DNA from: NCEH01 sp040049195
Lineage (GTDB): Bacteria > Pseudomonadota > Alphaproteobacteria > Rhizobiales > Xanthobacteraceae
Length of the DNA: 64,000 nt
Direction: 5' to 3' (one strand)
Assembly: GCF_040049195.1 (NCBI RefSeq)
Contig: NZ_JBDZDL010000009.1
Shown here: positions 16,019 through 23,363 of the stretch, in pieces
How the letters are laid out: each line of letters starts with the position of its first letter
Numbering within the stretch: the first letter of the stretch is position 1
Notes under the pieces: generated by a model
What the model saw: the letters and a program-made list of their open reading frames with translations, nothing else
What the model was told of the DNA's origin: nothing
Databases searched by the model: none
Program-made: the position numbers and the translations under genes

Positions 16019-16435
16019 GGATCACTCACCTGCCTTCGACGGATGAAAGGTATGCGGTGGCGCGCCGCGAACGGCAACGACACAAGCGAAAGGAAAGGAG
16101 ACGCACGCCCGCGCCACGGCATCGGCGAGGCCGGGGGCCGCGCATGGCAAAGCGGCCCCGCGCCGGCGGCGAGAGCGATCGCGGCAGGCGGGAGCGGCAC
16201 CGGAATTGCGGGCGCGAAAATGCGTCGGGGAGTCGATACGGGGCATTGGGCCTCTCGCCGGCAGAGCTGTCGGAAGAGATCCGACATCACGCACGCATTT
16301 TCATGCGCGCGCCAGAGGGGCCCGGATCGATAGGCTACAGCTAGGAAGCCGAAGGCCGCTGGACCAGACGCGAATGCACGCGGCAGGATGTCGCAGCGTC
16401 AGGTCCCGCGTCGGAAAACGTCGCGGCGGCGCGCA
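16019..16435. other. terC upstream region with inverted repeats
   Basis: No gene was found in this stretch. It holds a perfect 10-bp inverted repeat GAAAATGCGT (16216-16225) / ACGCATTTTC (16293-16302). A smaller hairpin GTCGG/CCGAC (16269-16285) lies between its arms. An 8-bp hairpin GGGGCCGC/GCGGCCCC (16134-16159) lies in the putative terC leader. These could be regulator sites or a structured leader. Confidence 0.45.
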
Positions 16436-16464
16436 TAAAAAACGGCCGGGAGATCCCGGCCGTT
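16436..16464 (-). terminator. intrinsic terminator of the Tim44-domain gene
   Basis: On the minus strand the 11-base arms AACGGCCGGGA and TCCCGGCCGTT form a hairpin closed by a 2-4 nt loop (arms 16441-16451 and 16454-16464), followed by a run of six T. It starts about 32 nt after the stop of the gene at 16496-17521 and is one of the clearest rho-independent terminators in the window. Confidence 0.88.
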
Positions 16465-16495
16465 CGTGTTGAATTTCATTTGCCGATCGAGGGCG

Positions 16496-17521
16496 TCAGA
16501 CGTCCTGGATCGCCGAGAGCTTCCATTGCCCGCCGCGCGGGCGCACGAAAGTCCACACCTCGGTGGTCTCGCTCACGGCATCCTTGCTGCCCGCCGCCAA
16601 CGCGCCGGTCGCGCGGTCGCGCATCAGGTCGCGGATCGCATAGCGCATGGCCACGGTCGCATATTCCAGATTGCCCTCGCGCCAGGCTTCGGAAAGGTCG
16701 CCCTGCAGCAGCTTCACGTCGCTCACGTCGTTGCGCACGCCGCGGGCGGCATTGTCGCGCAGCTCCTCGGAGAACACGGCGAGCACTTCCGGCGTCGTGC
16801 GCTCGGCGAGCGCGCCGTGATCCTCGCGGGAGAAGGCGGCCTGAATTTCGGACAGCAAGCGCTCGAACGCGTCGAGATCCTGCGGGCCGATGCCAAGCTC
16901 ATCCCTCACGCGGTTGGCCGGAGCGGGCTCCTGCGGCACCGGGCGCGGCGCCCCGCCGCCGATTCCACCGAGACCGCCGAGCGCGCTGCGCCCATTGGAC
17001 GGACCGGAAGGGCGCGACGGGCCGCCGAACATGCTGTCACGCGACAGCGGGCCGGGGAAGGGCGCACCCGCGCCAGCCGGCCGGGGCTGCTGGCGACGGT
17101 TCGCGAAGAAGCGCATGGCCAGGAACACCAAGCCGCCGACCAGCGCCACCTGGAGCAGCAGGCCGAGGAAGCCCGACAAGCCGCCGAGGCCGCCGCCGAA
17201 CAACATGCCCACCAGGCCGCCGATCAGCAGGCCGCGCATCAGCGCGCCGCCGAATCCGCTGCCAAACATGCCACCGGGACGCGCCGCATTGGCTGCGCCG
17301 GCCGTGTTCATGCCGGGCTGGGGCTGGGGGGTTATGGAGCGCTGAATGGGCGCCGCGCCGGGCGCCGTATTCGTGCTGGCCGGCGCCTGATAGGTGCGCC
17401 CGCCCCGGCTGCCGAAGCCGCCGCCCTGGCGCGCATCGGCATGATCCACCATCGTCAATGTCACCGCCGAGGCGAGAGCGAGAACGCCCATCAGGACCGG
17501 CATGCGCTTGAAAATCTTCAT
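16496..17521 (-). CDS. Tim44-like domain membrane protein
   Basis: A 341-aa protein with an N-terminal signal anchor (MPVLMGVLALASAVTLTM), a low-complexity Gly/Pro/Asn linker, and a glycine-rich double membrane segment (GGALMRGLLIGGLVGMLFGG and LLQVALVGGLVFLAMRFFA). A C-terminal Tim44-like domain follows, recognisable from LDAFERLLSEIQAAFSREDH, LRALTTPEVL-type helices and the final TTEVWTFVRPRGGQWKLSAI. Bacterial Tim44-domain (TimA-like) proteins are inner-membrane proteins of uncertain role. The ATG at 17521 has GAGGGTGAA upstream. It is a single transcription unit ending in a strong terminator. Confidence 0.85.
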   Translation of the reverse strand: MKIFKRMPVLMGVLALASAVTLTMVDHADARQGGGFGSRGGRTYQAPASTNTAPGAAPIQRSITPQPQPGMNTAGAANAARPGGMFGSGFGGALMRGLLIGGLVGMLFGGGLGGLSGFLGLLLQVALVGGLVFLAMRFFANRRQQPRPAGAGAPFPGPLSRDSMFGGPSRPSGPSNGRSALGGLGGIGGGAPRPVPQEPAPANRVRDELGIGPQDLDAFERLLSEIQAAFSREDHGALAERTTPEVLAVFSEELRDNAARGVRNDVSDVKLLQGDLSEAWREGNLEYATVAMRYAIRDLMRDRATGALAAGSKDAVSETTEVWTFVRPRGGQWKLSAIQDV

Positions 17522-17667
17522 TTCACCCTCGAAAGGAACCACCCGCAATCCGCCCGGCCCCTCCGCTTAAGCTGGAGATGACCTTACGGCAGATGAGTGG
17601 GATATGGGGATCGGTTTGTGGCTTTATCAGGGGGTGGCGCGCGGCCACCCCGTTATTTTTGCGTCCC

Positions 17668-19485
17668 TCAGGCGGCGAGCCCTTTCACGAGATCGAGCGC
17701 CTGCCGCTCGAACAGCCGGCGATAAAGGCCGTTTTCGCGCGCCACGAGGGCGTCGTGGTCGCCCTCCTCCACGATCCGCCCCTTGTCGAATACCAGCAGG
17801 CGGTCGAGCGCCCGCACCGTGGACAAACGGTGCGCGATGACGAGCGTGGTGCGCCCCACCATCAGCCGCTCCATCGCCTCCTGGATCAGCGCCTCGGATT
17901 CCGAATCGAGGCTGGAGGTGGCCTCGTCCAGGATCAGAATGCGCGCATCGGCGAGGAAGGCGCGGGCGATGGCGACCCGCTGCCGCTCACCGCCGGAGAG
18001 CTTCACGCCCCGCTCGCCCACCAGCGTGCCGTAGCCGCGCGGCAGCCGCTCGATGAAGCTGCTGGCATTGGCCAGTGCCGCCGCCCGCTCGATCTCGGCG
18101 CGCGTGGCGTCGGGCCGGCCATAGGCGATGTTCTCGGCCAGGGAGCGGTGGAACAGGATCGGTTCCTGCGCCACCACCGCGATGGAGCGGCGCAGCGTTC
18201 CCTGCTGCACGTCGCGCACATCCTGCCCGTCCACCAGCACCCGGCCGCCGGTCACGTCGTGCAGCCGCTGGATCAGCTTCACGAACGTGGTCTTGCCGGA
18301 ACCGGAATGCCCCACGAGGCCCACCCGCTCGCCCGCATCGATGGAGAGCGAGAGGTTGTCGTAAAGCGGCTTGTCGTGGCCCTGGTAATGGAAGCGCACA
18401 TTCTCGAAGGCGATGGCGCCCTGGTCCACCCGCGCGGGCACCGCGCCCGCCTTGTCGGCGATGGCGATGGGCGTTTTGTGCAATTCCACCAGTTCCTCCA
18501 TCTCGTTCACCGAGCGCTGGAGATTGTGCACATGCATGCCCACCTCGCGCAGATAGCCGTGCACCACGAATTCGGTGGTGAGCACGTAGGCCACGTCGCC
18601 GGGGCTCGCCTGTCCCTTCCACCACAGCAGCAGCGCGGTGCCGATGATGCCGGTCTGCAGGGCCAGCAGCGCGACCAGCTGCGCCGTGCCGCTCCAGGTG
18701 GCGGCGCGCCAGGTGCGGGTGGTGCGGAGATTCCATTTGTTGAGCACGCCGGCGAGCCGCGCCTCCTCGCGCGCCTCGGTGCCGAAGCCCTTCACCACCG
18801 CGTTGCAGCTCACCGCATCGGCGAGCGTCCCGCCCACCCTGGTGTCCCAGGCGTTGGAAAGGCGCGCCGCCGGGGCGACATAGGCAGTGGAGAGCAGCAG
18901 CGTCATGGCGACGTAGAGCACCGCGCCCGCGCCCACCAGCAGCCCCATCACCGGCCAATAAAGCCCGAGCACCAGCGCGGAACCGGCCAGCACCACCAGC
19001 GAGGGCAGGAGCGCCATCACGATCGTATCGTTCAAAAGGTCGAGCGACCACATGCCCCGCGAGATCTTCCGCACGGTGGAGCCGGCGAACGAATTGGCAT
19101 GCCAGTCGGAGGAGAAGCGCTGCACGCGGGCGAAGGCGTCGGCGGCGATCTCCGACATCATGCGCAGGGTCAGCGTGACGATGCCCATGAAGGCGAAATG
19201 GCGCACCAGCACCGTCACGGCGCCGAGCGCAAGGATCGCCAGGAATGCATTCAGGGCCACGGCGCGCGCGGCAAGGCGCGCCGCCTCCGCGCCGCCCTGC
19301 GCCGCGGACAGGGCATCCACGAGCCGACCCACGAAGATCGGGACCAGCACTTCGCCCAGGGTTGCGACCAGCATGCCCACCATGATGCCGGCGAGCAGCA
19401 CCGGCCGGCGCCGCCAGTGCCCCCAAAGAAAGGCGAAGACGGAACGGAAGGTATCCGCGCGTTTGTGAGAACCGAAAAAGGACAT
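17668..19485 (-). CDS. ABC exporter (fused permease-ATPase)
   Basis: A 605-aa half-transporter with an N-terminal exporter-type membrane domain of six helices (first: PVLLAGIMVGMLVATLGEVL) and a C-terminal nucleotide-binding domain. The ATPase has Walker A GHSGSGKTT, Q-loop VVAQEPILFH, signature LSGGERQRVAIARAFL, Walker B ILILDEATSSLD and the H-loop IAHRLST. It resembles the MsbA/multidrug and heavy-metal exporter group; the substrate is not predictable. The ATG at 19485 has GGAAG upstream and begins a normal N-terminus (MSFFGSHKRADTFRSVFAF). A 23-codon ORF and a hairpin occupy the leader. Confidence 0.9.
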   Translation of the reverse strand: MSFFGSHKRADTFRSVFAFLWGHWRRRPVLLAGIMVGMLVATLGEVLVPIFVGRLVDALSAAQGGAEAARLAARAVALNAFLAILALGAVTVLVRHFAFMGIVTLTLRMMSEIAADAFARVQRFSSDWHANSFAGSTVRKISRGMWSLDLLNDTIVMALLPSLVVLAGSALVLGLYWPVMGLLVGAGAVLYVAMTLLLSTAYVAPAARLSNAWDTRVGGTLADAVSCNAVVKGFGTEAREEARLAGVLNKWNLRTTRTWRAATWSGTAQLVALLALQTGIIGTALLLWWKGQASPGDVAYVLTTEFVVHGYLREVGMHVHNLQRSVNEMEELVELHKTPIAIADKAGAVPARVDQGAIAFENVRFHYQGHDKPLYDNLSLSIDAGERVGLVGHSGSGKTTFVKLIQRLHDVTGGRVLVDGQDVRDVQQGTLRRSIAVVAQEPILFHRSLAENIAYGRPDATRAEIERAAALANASSFIERLPRGYGTLVGERGVKLSGGERQRVAIARAFLADARILILDEATSSLDSESEALIQEAMERLMVGRTTLVIAHRLSTVRALDRLLVFDKGRIVEEGDHDALVARENGLYRRLFERQALDLVKGLAA

Positions 19486-19587
19486 GACAGACTTCCGGCC
19501 GCGCGATCGCGCAGAGCCGGCCTCTGAGGGAGACGAGGGTGGGACACGCGCCGGCAGGGCGCACGTCAACATCGATGGGAAGAAGGG

Positions 19588-19605
19588 GCGCCCGCTGGCG
19601 GGCGC
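19588..19605 (-). promoter_or_regulatory. hairpin between the small ORF and the ABC exporter
   Basis: GCGCCCG-ctgg-CGGGCGC is a perfect 7-bp stem with a 4-nt loop. On the minus strand it begins 10 nt after the stop of the 23-codon ORF and lies about 100 nt before the exporter start, the position expected for an attenuator-like element. No U-tract follows. Confidence 0.4.
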
Positions 19606-19615
19606 GGAAACGAAG

Positions 19616-19687
19616 CTAGCGGAACACGGTCCGGGCGATCGTTTCAGGGATCGGCGAACGGCGGCCGAGCGCGACAAACTGCTTCAT
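19616..19687 (-). CDS. 23-aa small ORF, possible leader peptide
   Basis: Read codon by codon, the minus strand from 19687 encodes MKQFVALGRRSPIP followed by ETIARTVFR and a TAG. Support comes from an excellent ribosome-binding site (GGGAGG, 7-nt spacing), GC-rich codon choice like neighbouring genes, and its position 130 nt upstream of the ABC exporter on the same strand. I do not recognise the peptide. It could be a regulatory leader whose translation controls the exporter through the downstream hairpin, or an independent small basic protein. Confidence 0.55.
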   Translation of the reverse strand: MKQFVALGRRSPIPETIARTVFR

Positions 19688-19910
19688 CTTAAGGCCTCCC
19701 TGTTCGCGGTTGACGTACTGTTACGCTAGAGAAACGGCATAAAAAGGGCAACCCCCGCCCCGGATCGGCCGCAGGCGATACCTTTGCGGCACCGCCGCAA
19801 TTTGTGTCGCGGCGCCGCACCGAAGCGGCCCCTTTCCCCTTGGAGGGGCCGGGGCGAAGCGCTAATGTCGCGCGGATTCAGGCCGGCGATGACACGGACA
19901 AGGCACAGCC
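19688..19910. other. divergent intergenic region, no gene seen
   Basis: This stretch separates the leader ORF/exporter unit (minus) from the zinc-finger gene (plus). For the minus strand, TTGCCC near 19748-19753 and TAGCGT near 19725-19730 at 17-bp spacing form a weak promoter candidate. A C-rich/G-rich imperfect dyad CCCTTTCCCCTT-GGAGGGGCCGGGG at about 19830-19855 resembles the other intergenic dyads in the window. Confidence 0.35.
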
Positions 19911-20162
19911 ATGGCAGCCCACAGCATTCCCCATTTCTGCAACGATCTCGGCGTGAGCGTGGTCGAGGTGGGTGCGAAAGAATTCATGTGCATCGGCGCC
20001 AAGCCGCCGTTCGACCATCCCCATATCTTCATCGACATGGGCGACGAGCCGGAAGCCGTGTGCTCCTATTGCTCCACCCTCTACCGGCACAATCCGGCGC
20101 TCCACAGCGACCAGGCCAATCCCGAGGGCTGCGTATGGGAGCAGCGGCCGGTCGCCGCCTGA
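19911..20162 (+). CDS. CHCC-type zinc-finger protein (NDUFS6-like)
   Basis: An 83-aa protein with the zf-CHCC pattern: a first Cys in KEFMCIGAKPPFDHPHIFIDMG with the following His, then AVCSYCSTLYRHN (CxxC). This is the alphaproteobacterial relative of the mitochondrial complex I subunit NDUFS6/NUMM, a zinc-binding accessory protein; whether it acts in complex I here cannot be told from the window. It ends 6 nt before the flavin monooxygenase start, so the two are probably co-transcribed. Confidence 0.88.
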   Translation: MAAHSIPHFCNDLGVSVVEVGAKEFMCIGAKPPFDHPHIFIDMGDEPEAVCSYCSTLYRHNPALHSDQANPEGCVWEQRPVAA

Positions 20163-20168
20163 CCGCCC

Positions 20169-21332
20169 ATGACATCCCCTGTCGCGCGCAGCGCCATCAT
20201 CGTCGGTGCGGGAATCGGCGGATTGGCCTGCGCCATCGCCCTGCGCCGCGCCGGGATATCCGTGCGCGTGCTGGAGCAGGCGGAGGCGCTTGAGGAAGTC
20301 GGCGCGGGCCTTCAGCTCACGCCCAACGCCACGCGCGTGCTGCGCGACTTCGGCCTGTTGCCGGCGCTGGAAGCCGTGGCGATCGCGCCCGACGCGCTGG
20401 AAGTGCGCGACGGGCGCACCGATTCGGTCATCGCCCATTGCCCCTATGACGCCGCGACGACCCGTTTCGGCGCACCGTTCCTGGTGGTGCACCGCGCCGA
20501 TCTACACCGCGTGCTGAGCGAGGCCGCGCTTGCGGCCGGTGCCGAGATTCTGCTGGGTGCGCGGCTCGAGGGCGTGGAAGCCGACGACACCCAGGCCTCG
20601 GCGGTCGCCAACCGCGCCGGCAACCCGATGCCCCTGGAAGCCGACATATTGGTGGGCGCCGACGGCATCCGCTCGGTGGTGCGGCCGCAGATCGGGCTCT
20701 CGGCGGTTCCGGTCTTCGCGCAACGCGTCGCCTACCGGGCGACCGTGCCGGTGGAACAGGGCCGCGCGCCCAACGTGGTGCAATTGTTCCTCGGCGCCGA
20801 GGCGCATCTCGTCACCTATCCCGTGCGGTCCGGCCGCGCCATCAATGTGGTGGCCGTGGTGCAGGAATCGCGCCCCGTCACCCGCTGGAGCGAGGAAGGC
20901 GACGCGAGCCGCGTCCATGCCGCCTTCGCCGAATGGGCCGAGCCGGTGCGCCGCCTGCTCGCCGCCGCGCCATCCTTCCAGTGCTGGGGCCTGTACGATC
21001 TCGATCCCCTGCCCCGCTGGGGCTCGGGCCGCGTGACGCTGCTCGGCGATGCCGCCCACGCCATGCTGCCGTTCCTCGCCCAGGGCGCGGCACAGGCGAT
21101 CGAGGATGCCGCCTCCCTCGCCGCGGAGCTGAACCGCGCGTCCAGCGTCACCGATGCGCTGCGCGCCTATGAGACCGCCCGCCAGCCGCGGACCGCGCGC
21201 ATCCAGCGCGACGCCCGCACCAACGGCACGGTCTATCACCTCTCCGGCCCTGCCAAATTCGCCCGCGACACGCTGCTGCGCATCACCAGCGACCGCCTCA
21301 TCGATCATTACGGCTGGATCTACGGCGCCTGA
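20169..21332 (+). CDS. FAD-dependent monooxygenase (salicylate/3-hydroxybenzoate hydroxylase-like)
   Basis: A 387-aa group A flavoprotein monooxygenase. It has the N-terminal dinucleotide fold IIVGAGIGGLACAIAL with VRVLEQAE, a DG motif in ILVGADGIRSVVRP, and the GD motif RVTLLGDAAHAMLPFLAQGA. These enzymes use NAD(P)H and O2 to hydroxylate aromatic rings; nearest described types are salicylate 1-hydroxylase and 3-hydroxybenzoate 6-hydroxylase, but the substrate is uncertain. It follows the zinc-finger gene directly. Its last 13 bases overlap the 3' end of the convergent treZ gene, with no room for a separate terminator. Confidence 0.85.
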   Translation: MTSPVARSAIIVGAGIGGLACAIALRRAGISVRVLEQAEALEEVGAGLQLTPNATRVLRDFGLLPALEAVAIAPDALEVRDGRTDSVIAHCPYDAATTRFGAPFLVVHRADLHRVLSEAALAAGAEILLGARLEGVEADDTQASAVANRAGNPMPLEADILVGADGIRSVVRPQIGLSAVPVFAQRVAYRATVPVEQGRAPNVVQLFLGAEAHLVTYPVRSGRAINVVAVVQESRPVTRWSEEGDASRVHAAFAEWAEPVRRLLAAAPSFQCWGLYDLDPLPRWGSGRVTLLGDAAHAMLPFLAQGAAQAIEDAASLAAELNRASSVTDALRAYETARQPRTARIQRDARTNGTVYHLSGPAKFARDTLLRITSDRLIDHYGWIYGA

Positions 21333-23158
21333 GCGCCGTCGAGGCTCCAGCGCACGGACCATGCGGCGGCGCGGCCGGCCTCGAACGCGCCTTCGGTCCA
21401 TAGGGCGACGCCCTTCTGCGGGGAGAAACCGTCCCGCTCCCCGGCGGTGAGATTGAGGGCGAGGCACAACCGGCGGCCATCCTCAAGGTCCCATTCGACT
21501 TCGACGGCCGCCGGCCCCACGATCCGCGTGGTGGAGATTTCCCCCTTCAGGAGCGGCAGGAGCGGCCACACATGCTCGCGCCGCGCGGCGATGACGTGGC
21601 GATACCAGTCCAGCCACTCCAGATGTTCCGGACGATCGCGGTCCGACCATTCGAGCTTGGAGGCGAGATAGGTGGATTGCGCGATGGGATCGGGAATGCG
21701 CTCGCGCAATTCGGGATCGCGAAAGGCGGGAAAGCGAGCGAATTCCGCGCGCCGGCCGGCCCGCACCGCGTCCGCAAGCTCCCCCTCGAAGCCGCAGAAG
21801 AAGAGGAAAGGCTGGGGCGCCGCCCATTCCTCGCCCATGAACAGCATGGGAATCTGCGGGCCGAGCAGATAGATCGCCGCCGCGGCCCGCACCGCGGCGC
21901 GCGGTGCCAGCGCAGTGATGCGCTCGCCGAACGCCCGGTTGCCGATCTGGTCGTGGTTTTGCAGGAATGCGACGAAGGCGGTGGAGAGCAAATGGGCGCT
22001 CGGCGCGCCCCGTGGGGTTCCACGATAGGGCATGTGGTGGCCCTGAAAGGCGAACCCTTCCGCCAGCGCCCGGCCGAGCTTTTCCGTGTCGCCGGCATAA
22101 TCGGCATAATAGCCCTGGTCCTCGCCGGTGATGGCCGTGTGGAGCGCGTGGTGGATGTCGTCGTTCCATTGCGCGGTGAATTTGGAAGACGGATCGCCCT
22201 CCAGCAGGAGCACCTCGTTTTCCTCGTTTTCCAGGATGAGATGGACCTGGCGCCCGCCGCAGGCCGCGCGCACGCGCCGCTCCAGCTCGTCCAGGAGGGG
22301 ATCCGCGCTGTCGTCCAGAATGGAGTGGACGGCATCGAGCCGCAGCCCGTCCAGATGAAATTCCTCAAGCCAATACAGTGCATTGTGGATGATGAACTCG
22401 CGCACGACCGCGCTGTCGCGACCGTCGAAATTCAGCCCGGCGCCCCAGGGGGTCTGGTGGCGCTCGGTGAAGAAGCAGGGCGCATAAACGTGCAGATAAT
22501 TCCCGTCGGGACCGAAGTGATTGTAGACCACGTCCAAAATCACCATGATCCCGCGCGCATGGGCGGCATCGACGAATGCGCGCAGGTCGTCCGGCCGCCC
22601 ATAGGCGCTGTCGGGGGCATAAAACAGCACCCCGTCGTACCCCCAGTTGCGACCGCCGGGAAAATCCGCCACGGGCATGATTTCAATGGCGGTAATGCCG
22701 AGGTCCACGAGATCGTCGAGCCGCTCCGTCGCGGCGCGGAACGTTCCCTCTGAGGTGAAGGCGCCGATGTGCAATTCGTACAAGATCGCCTCGTGCCAGG
22801 GCCGGCCGCGCCAGTCGGTGTCGCGCCAAGCGTGACGGGCGGGGTCGATGACCTCGCTCGGGCCGTGCACATCCTCCGGCTGGTGGCGGGAGGCCGGGTC
22901 CGGCACCATCAGGCCATCGTCCAGCTGGAAGCGATAGCGCGTTCCCGGGCCGGCTGCGGCCGTCACATATTCGTGCCAGCCGTCGGCCGTGCGGTGCATC
23001 GGAAAGGCGCGATTATCCTCCAGCACCAGGGTCACGCTGTGTTGGGCGGGCGCAAACAAGCGGAACCGCACCGCCCCCGCCTCGAGCTGGGCGCCAAACG
23101 GCATCGCATGGCCGCGCGGAGCATCCGGTGCGACGTCTGGGGGTACGAAACTGTTCAT
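21320..23158 (-). CDS. treZ: malto-oligosyltrehalose trehalohydrolase
   Basis: TreZ cleaves trehalose from the end of the malto-oligosyltrehalose made by TreY (encoded at 40299-43079). The 612-aa protein has an N-terminal CBM48-like domain (FGAQLEAGAVRFRLFAPAQH), then the GH13 barrel starting AILYELHIGAF. Catalytic residues fit GH13_10: nucleophile Asp275 in GLRLDAVHS, acid Glu310 in LILENEEN and Asp403 in FLQNHDQIGNRAFGER. The TreZ-specific ENEEN motif and WAAPQPFLFFCGF near the end support the name over GlgB. The ATG at 23158 is preferred; upstream codons look non-coding. Its promoter region has a near match to the EcfG consensus. It is placed 17 kb from treY, at the other side of the glucan locus. 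Confidence 0.95.
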   Translation of the reverse strand: MNSFVPPDVAPDAPRGHAMPFGAQLEAGAVRFRLFAPAQHSVTLVLEDNRAFPMHRTADGWHEYVTAAAGPGTRYRFQLDDGLMVPDPASRHQPEDVHGPSEVIDPARHAWRDTDWRGRPWHEAILYELHIGAFTSEGTFRAATERLDDLVDLGITAIEIMPVADFPGGRNWGYDGVLFYAPDSAYGRPDDLRAFVDAAHARGIMVILDVVYNHFGPDGNYLHVYAPCFFTERHQTPWGAGLNFDGRDSAVVREFIIHNALYWLEEFHLDGLRLDAVHSILDDSADPLLDELERRVRAACGGRQVHLILENEENEVLLLEGDPSSKFTAQWNDDIHHALHTAITGEDQGYYADYAGDTEKLGRALAEGFAFQGHHMPYRGTPRGAPSAHLLSTAFVAFLQNHDQIGNRAFGERITALAPRAAVRAAAAIYLLGPQIPMLFMGEEWAAPQPFLFFCGFEGELADAVRAGRRAEFARFPAFRDPELRERIPDPIAQSTYLASKLEWSDRDRPEHLEWLDWYRHVIAARREHVWPLLPLLKGEISTTRIVGPAAVEVEWDLEDGRRLCLALNLTAGERDGFSPQKGVALWTEGAFEAGRAAAWSVRWSLDGAQAP

Positions 23159-23216
23159 GCTGACGGTACCCGGGCGGTTCGGGGGTCTGCGCGGGCCATG
23201 GCCCGCTTTGCTATTG

Positions 23217-23242
23217 AACCCTCGCCGCACGGCGAAGGTTCC
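23217..23242 (-). promoter_or_regulatory. EcfG-like promoter (variant) upstream of treZ
   Basis: On the minus strand GGAAC (23242-23238) is followed after 17 nt by GGTT (23220-23217), one mismatch from the alphaproteobacterial general-stress consensus GGAAC-N16/17-CGTT. It lies 58 nt upstream of the treZ ATG. Confidence 0.55.
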
Positions 23243-23363
23243 GACCTACCGTGCCGCCCCAGCTGCCCTGACGGCTTCCGATGCCGCCTTCGAGCGGCCA
23301 TCGGCATTTTTAGAAGCGCTTTTTCTTGCCCTTCGCCTTCGCGCCTGCGAGAAGGCGAGCATC

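Noticed and set aside
16019..16300. yybP-ykoY manganese riboswitch in the terC leader
   Set aside because: The conserved core of that riboswitch is not present on the minus strand.
17578..19527. 649-codon plus-strand frame over the ABC exporter
   Set aside because: Antisense shadow; the minus strand carries complete Walker A, signature and Walker B motifs.
19621..19643. GGAAC...CGTT near the exporter leader
   Set aside because: The spacer is only 14 nt, and it points away from the exporter with no plus-strand gene close by.
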